From contig NZ_JACXAA010000003.1 of the NCBI RefSeq assembly GCF_014699035.1, positions 558,001 through 622,000 of the forward strand: DNA of 64,000 bases, read 5' to 3'. Positions 61,398 to 64,000 of the stretch are shown here, in pieces (positions within the stretch are counted from its first letter, which is position 1; each line of letters begins with the position of its first letter). The notes beneath the pieces are model-generated. The model searched no databases and was not told where the DNA came from. It was given only the letters and a program-made list of their open reading frames with translations. The translations under genes and the position numbers were made by a program. The stretch comes from Spirosoma validum. GTDB taxonomy: Bacteria > Bacteroidota > Bacteroidia > Cytophagales > Spirosomataceae.

Positions 61398-63042
61398 GTT
61401 CCCGAAGTTTTTGAGTGAAGGCTCCGCTCTTTTTCTGTTGACGAATGAAGCTAAAGATTTCCTGGGGCGAGTACGCATTCAGATTGCCAGGCTTAACCAC
61501 CGAATTAAATTCTCGACGCGATTTCAACGGACTTTTAAGGGTCATCTGGTTTTTGAACGAAAAGGCGGCACCGGCCACCTGGTCGTATCCTTCACGAGCG
61601 GCATAACCATTTCTGAATTTGATCGGTCGGTCGGTCGTGTAAAAGAAGTTGTCATCTTCGTATGACTCATCGAAGGTGCCATCCGCATCCACAACCAGGA
61701 CCAAGTAGTACGAACCGTTCAGGTTAGAAGGCATAATGTACTCAACCTGTACGCCCTCGTCATGACCGAAGAGTTGATCGGAGAGATTACTGCCCGACGG
61801 TATGGGTACGTTAAGATTGCAGTTACCGCTTCCATCGCAGTTAACTTTACCCGACGCGAGGTTTTTGTTCGTATACGTATGGTGGAACAACACGCCATAA
61901 TCATTCGCGTTCCGGGCATTGTAATAGATGTAATACGCCGTCCAGGGGGTTTGCGGCTTTGCATCGGCGCTGCCATCGTTGTAAATATTCAGATCTACGG
62001 TTCTGGACGTAGCATAGCCCGTACTTTGATAGCTTGAAAAATCCTGATTGACCCAGGCCACTAAATCGACGCCTTTTGTGCCGGGATTTGGCTGTGGATC
62101 GTCCTGTGGCTTGGTCGTAGTTTCACTGATGACAATCAATTCTTTGTTTCCCTTCTCATCAGGCGTAATGAATGTATTCAGCAGGAAGTTATAGTCGACC
62201 CAAATAAAGCCCTTGCTCCCCCAGGTCGTGCCCCAGGAGTTAACAATTTTGAACGCTCCGTTTGCTCCTTTGTGATCATCGTACCCTACGATCGTCAACG
62301 CATGATAAGCGTGCTGACCAACTTTCGTGTAGGTTGTATTCGACGACAGAACGTTGTCGCTGTTCCAGGTCATAAAGTTATCTGCCAGTTTCGCTCCCAG
62401 AATAATGGGTACTTTGTTGACAAGCTGCTGTTTGATGCTGACGATAGTGGGATCAATCAGACGATAACTTTTAATTTTATGCTTGGCAGCTTCGGCATCC
62501 CAGGCAGGTGAGGAACTAGCCTTACTGCAATTTCCCATGTTGGTGTAGGGAACTACGCTTAGGGTAGCAGCCCCGCGCTCCTGCAGTACATCCAGATTAT
62601 CCGTAAACGAACTTCCATTGCAATTGTCGCCTTTCGCACTACTGGCTCCTTCCGGAATGGCCGTAAACAGATCACGCGGACTAATCTGATAGGCAGCGTT
62701 GCTCAATTGAGTAGCTGTGTACCCTTTCGCAATGCCTTCCGAGGTAGTTTTAGCGTAGTAGCCCGTTGACCACGACGCACAGGTGCCGTATTGCCCCTGA
62801 TGACCAACTGGTGGCAGATACGGGCTAAGATCTACTGAAGAGGGCAAATTATCAGCCGCTGTATAGCCGAATTTAGTAGAAACTGGCACTTCACTAAGGT
62901 CTTCATTGGCAACCCCACCCAGACCAAATTCTAATTGATTTGGGTTTCCCTCATCGGGGGTAAGAATTTTGTCTTCTTCTTTTTTGCAACCGAACAACAC
63001 GGCTGCAATACAAGCGGTAAGTACTAGTTTTTGAGGTCTCAT
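61345..63042 (-). CDS. papain-like (C1A) cysteine protease lipoprotein
   Basis: The 565-residue protein has a lipoprotein signal (lipobox FGC, Cys19) and a C1A peptidase domain: VGHQGQYGTCASWSTGYYA with oxyanion Gln82 and catalytic Cys88, HAYHALTIVGYDD with the catalytic histidine and NSWGTTWGSKGFIWV with the asparagine. The middle and C-terminal parts contain a strand-rich CARDB-like domain (TVDLNIYNDGSADAKPQTPW) and a basic tail. It is probably a surface or periplasmic protease. The pentapeptide lipoprotein gene overlaps its 3' end, so the two are cotranscribed and perhaps partners. Confidence 0.92.
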   Translation of the reverse strand: MRPQKLVLTACIAAVLFGCKKEEDKILTPDEGNPNQLEFGLGGVANEDLSEVPVSTKFGYTAADNLPSSVDLSPYLPPVGHQGQYGTCASWSTGYYAKTTSEGIAKGYTATQLSNAAYQISPRDLFTAIPEGASSAKGDNCNGSSFTDNLDVLQERGAATLSVVPYTNMGNCSKASSSPAWDAEAAKHKIKSYRLIDPTIVSIKQQLVNKVPIILGAKLADNFMTWNSDNVLSSNTTYTKVGQHAYHALTIVGYDDHKGANGAFKIVNSWGTTWGSKGFIWVDYNFLLNTFITPDEKGNKELIVISETTTKPQDDPQPNPGTKGVDLVAWVNQDFSSYQSTGYATSRTVDLNIYNDGSADAKPQTPWTAYYIYYNARNANDYGVLFHHTYTNKNLASGKVNCDGSGNCNLNVPIPSGSNLSDQLFGHDEGVQVEYIMPSNLNGSYYLVLVVDADGTFDESYEDDNFFYTTDRPIKFRNGYAAREGYDQVAGAAFSFKNQMTLKSPLKSRREFNSVVKPGNLNAYSPQEIFSFIRQQKKSGAFTQKLREHDRQNATQSSIRSAKSK

Positions 63043-63370
63043 TTAATTTGATTAAAAAAGAGAAAAGTGTGGATAATGACCGGGGCAAAGTTGATCGCTT
63101 TGCGTCCAGAGAGAAAAGGGAAGCGATACCAACCGTCAAAAACAACGAATGAATTGAGTAATTCAGGAAGTGAATACGTTCTGAGCGAAGTATGATGCGA
63201 GTAAAGCATCTCACCGCCTTTACGTCCTGTCCCAAACCGTACATTTCCTGTCCGCTTTCGGACAGGACGTATGTCAATAACTCACAGGAAAGGGTTATTG
63301 GGCTACGTCAACAGCCTTTTTGCATTCTGGCCGATCATTTGCTCAGCAAAAATAGAACTAACCAAAAATC
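63043..63370. other. 328-base divergent promoter region
   Basis: Between the papain-like gene and the PadR gene, transcribed divergently. It holds the alternative hairpins at 63222-63270, which may be a PadR operator. CAAAGTTG near 63106 is a one-mismatch minus-strand -7 element for the papain gene. Confidence 0.5.
63222..63270. promoter_or_regulatory. two mutually exclusive inverted repeats, possible PadR operator or attenuator
   Basis: TCCTGTCCG at 63246-63254 pairs with CGGACAGGA at 63259-63267, but ACGTCCTGTCC at 63222-63232 can pair instead with GGACAGGACGT at 63260-63270, 11 bp perfect. The CCTGTCC word thus occurs in two direct copies and one inverted copy, about 100 bases upstream of the PadR start. 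Confidence 0.55.
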
Positions 63371-63709
63371 ATGAAACGGACCTATTTGGGCGAGTTTGAA
63401 GAAATTGTCCTGCTCACCGTCGCCGTAATGGAAGGTGGGGCCTATGGTGTGGTGATCACCCATGAGATTGTTGCACAAACGGGTCGATCCGTGCGTTTGA
63501 ATCAGATTCACGCGGCCCTTCAACGTCTGGAAGACAAAGGCATGGTGAAGTCTGAAATGGGTGAACCGACGGCTGAACGCGGTGGTCGTCGAAAGCGCCT
63601 GTTCACCGTGACAGCCTATGGTCGGCGAACCTTACAGGAAATTCATGAGGTACGGGTCAGTTTCTGGAATCGCCTGCTAAACCCGCTAAAACTAACAACA
63701 AGCCTGTAA
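63371..63709 (+). CDS. PadR-family transcriptional regulator
   Basis: The 112-residue protein is a short PadR member: KRTYLGEFEEIVLLTVAVM begins the winged helix, AYGVVITHEIVAQTGRSVRLNQIHAALQRLEDKGMV is the recognition unit, and RRKRLFTVTAYGRRTL the wing. PadR proteins usually repress an adjacent transporter. Here an ABC permease gene begins 57 bases downstream, the common arrangement in Cytophagales. Confidence 0.93.
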   Translation: MKRTYLGEFEEIVLLTVAVMEGGAYGVVITHEIVAQTGRSVRLNQIHAALQRLEDKGMVKSEMGEPTAERGGRRKRLFTVTAYGRRTLQEIHEVRVSFWNRLLNPLKLTTSL

Positions 63710-63766
63710 ATAAGGGCATGAAGCCGTGGACTCTTACTCCTGGCGCTACGTCCTTACCCCTATGCC

Positions 63767-64000
63767 ATGACACAACCGCCCCGCTTTGCAGACCGGCTCC
63801 TCAAGCTTTTCTGTTCGCCCCATCGGCTGGAAGAAGTGCAGGGTGACTTGCACGAAGAGTTTGCCTGGCAGGTTCGGCGGGTGGGCGAACGGCGCGCCCG
63901 CTGGCGGTACTGGCGGGATGTGCTGGGGTTCCTGAAGCCCCGGTTTGTCAAGCGAGTCGCTGAACCCTACTCAAATCCATCAAACATCGACATGTTACGG
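63767..64000 (+). CDS. ABC transporter permease with permease-prefix domain (cut by window end)
   Basis: Only 78 codons are in the window, from MTQPPRFADRLLKLFCSPHR onward. The visible part is the N-terminal permease prefix domain (LEEVQGDLHEEFAWQVRRVG, WRYWRDVLGFLKPR) that precedes MacB/FtsX-type permease domains in Cytophagales. The rest lies outside. With the PadR gene it forms a regulator-transporter pair, often linked to antimicrobial or envelope stress. Confidence 0.85.
   Translation, partial: MTQPPRFADRLLKLFCSPHRLEEVQGDLHEEFAWQVRRVGERRARWRYWRDVLGFLKPRFVKRVAEPYSNPSNIDMLR

Noticed and set aside
1..64000. tRNA, rRNA, CRISPR, insertion sequence or prophage
   Set aside because: I found no cloverleaf-like sequences in the gaps, no direct-repeat arrays and no transposase, integrase or phage structural genes.

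Overview
The window reads as chromosome of a Gram-negative Bacteroidota bacterium, most likely Cytophagales of the Spirosoma/Larkinella/Fibrella type. The grounds are: many SpII lipoproteins, a one-piece hybrid two-component protein (propeller, Y_Y_Y, kinase, receiver, AraC), FAS1 proteins, several secreted sugar isomerase-like TIM barrels, a PadR gene followed by a permease-prefix ABC transporter, and clean TAnnTTTG promoter elements instead of sigma70 boxes. Genus is inferred from gene content and memory, not from a marker-gene search. I see no rRNA, tRNA, CRISPR array, transposase or prophage.

Layout. 1-9.3 kb is the accessory-looking part: a FAS1 protein, an unknown lipoprotein, a patatin-like lipase, and facing it a two-gene operon of an unknown 240-residue strand-rich protein followed by a CHAT (caspase-like) protease. 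After a 500-base gap comes a visibly AT-rich operon (unknown protein, membrane protein, NarL-type histidine kinase) and its response regulator. 9.3-18 kb holds metabolic and secreted proteins: a dipeptide epimerase translationally coupled to an AONS-like PLP enzyme, a TIM-barrel isomerase, a DUF1338 dioxygenase with an acyl-ACP thioesterase, an M28 peptidase and a LolA-like protein. 18-33 kb is mostly core genome: nucleoside transporter, a nucleotidyltransferase pair resembling a toxin-antitoxin module, exonuclease III, RluE-type pseudouridine synthase, RadC, ribosomal protein S20, a zinc phospholipase C, RlmI-type methyltransferase, pyruvate dehydrogenase E2, thioredoxin and DNA polymerase III alpha. 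33-43 kb has a pectin pair (GH28 plus SGNH esterase), small secreted proteins, a thioesterase, a sterol desaturase, a double FAS1 lipoprotein and DNA polymerase I. 43-55 kb has a serine hydrolase, an SPFH protein, a MocR regulator divergent from a four-gene PNPOx-LysE-cupin-OsmC operon, and an alkylation-repair neighbourhood (2OG-Fe(II) oxygenase, detached Ada-type zinc domain, AraC-MGMT). 55-64 kb has a 1365-residue hybrid sensor, another isomerase, a phenylalanine-rich pentapeptide lipoprotein overlapping a papain-like lipoprotein, and a PadR/ABC permease pair cut by the window end.

Two things deserve most attention. First, the 240-residue protein plus CHAT protease operon (3338-6051) has the layout of bacterial protease-activated pore systems such as gasdermins, but I cannot show homology. 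Second, many gene ends carry unusually long, nearly perfect inverted repeats (stems about 20-38 bp), mostly different in sequence from one another, far longer than ordinary intrinsic terminators.
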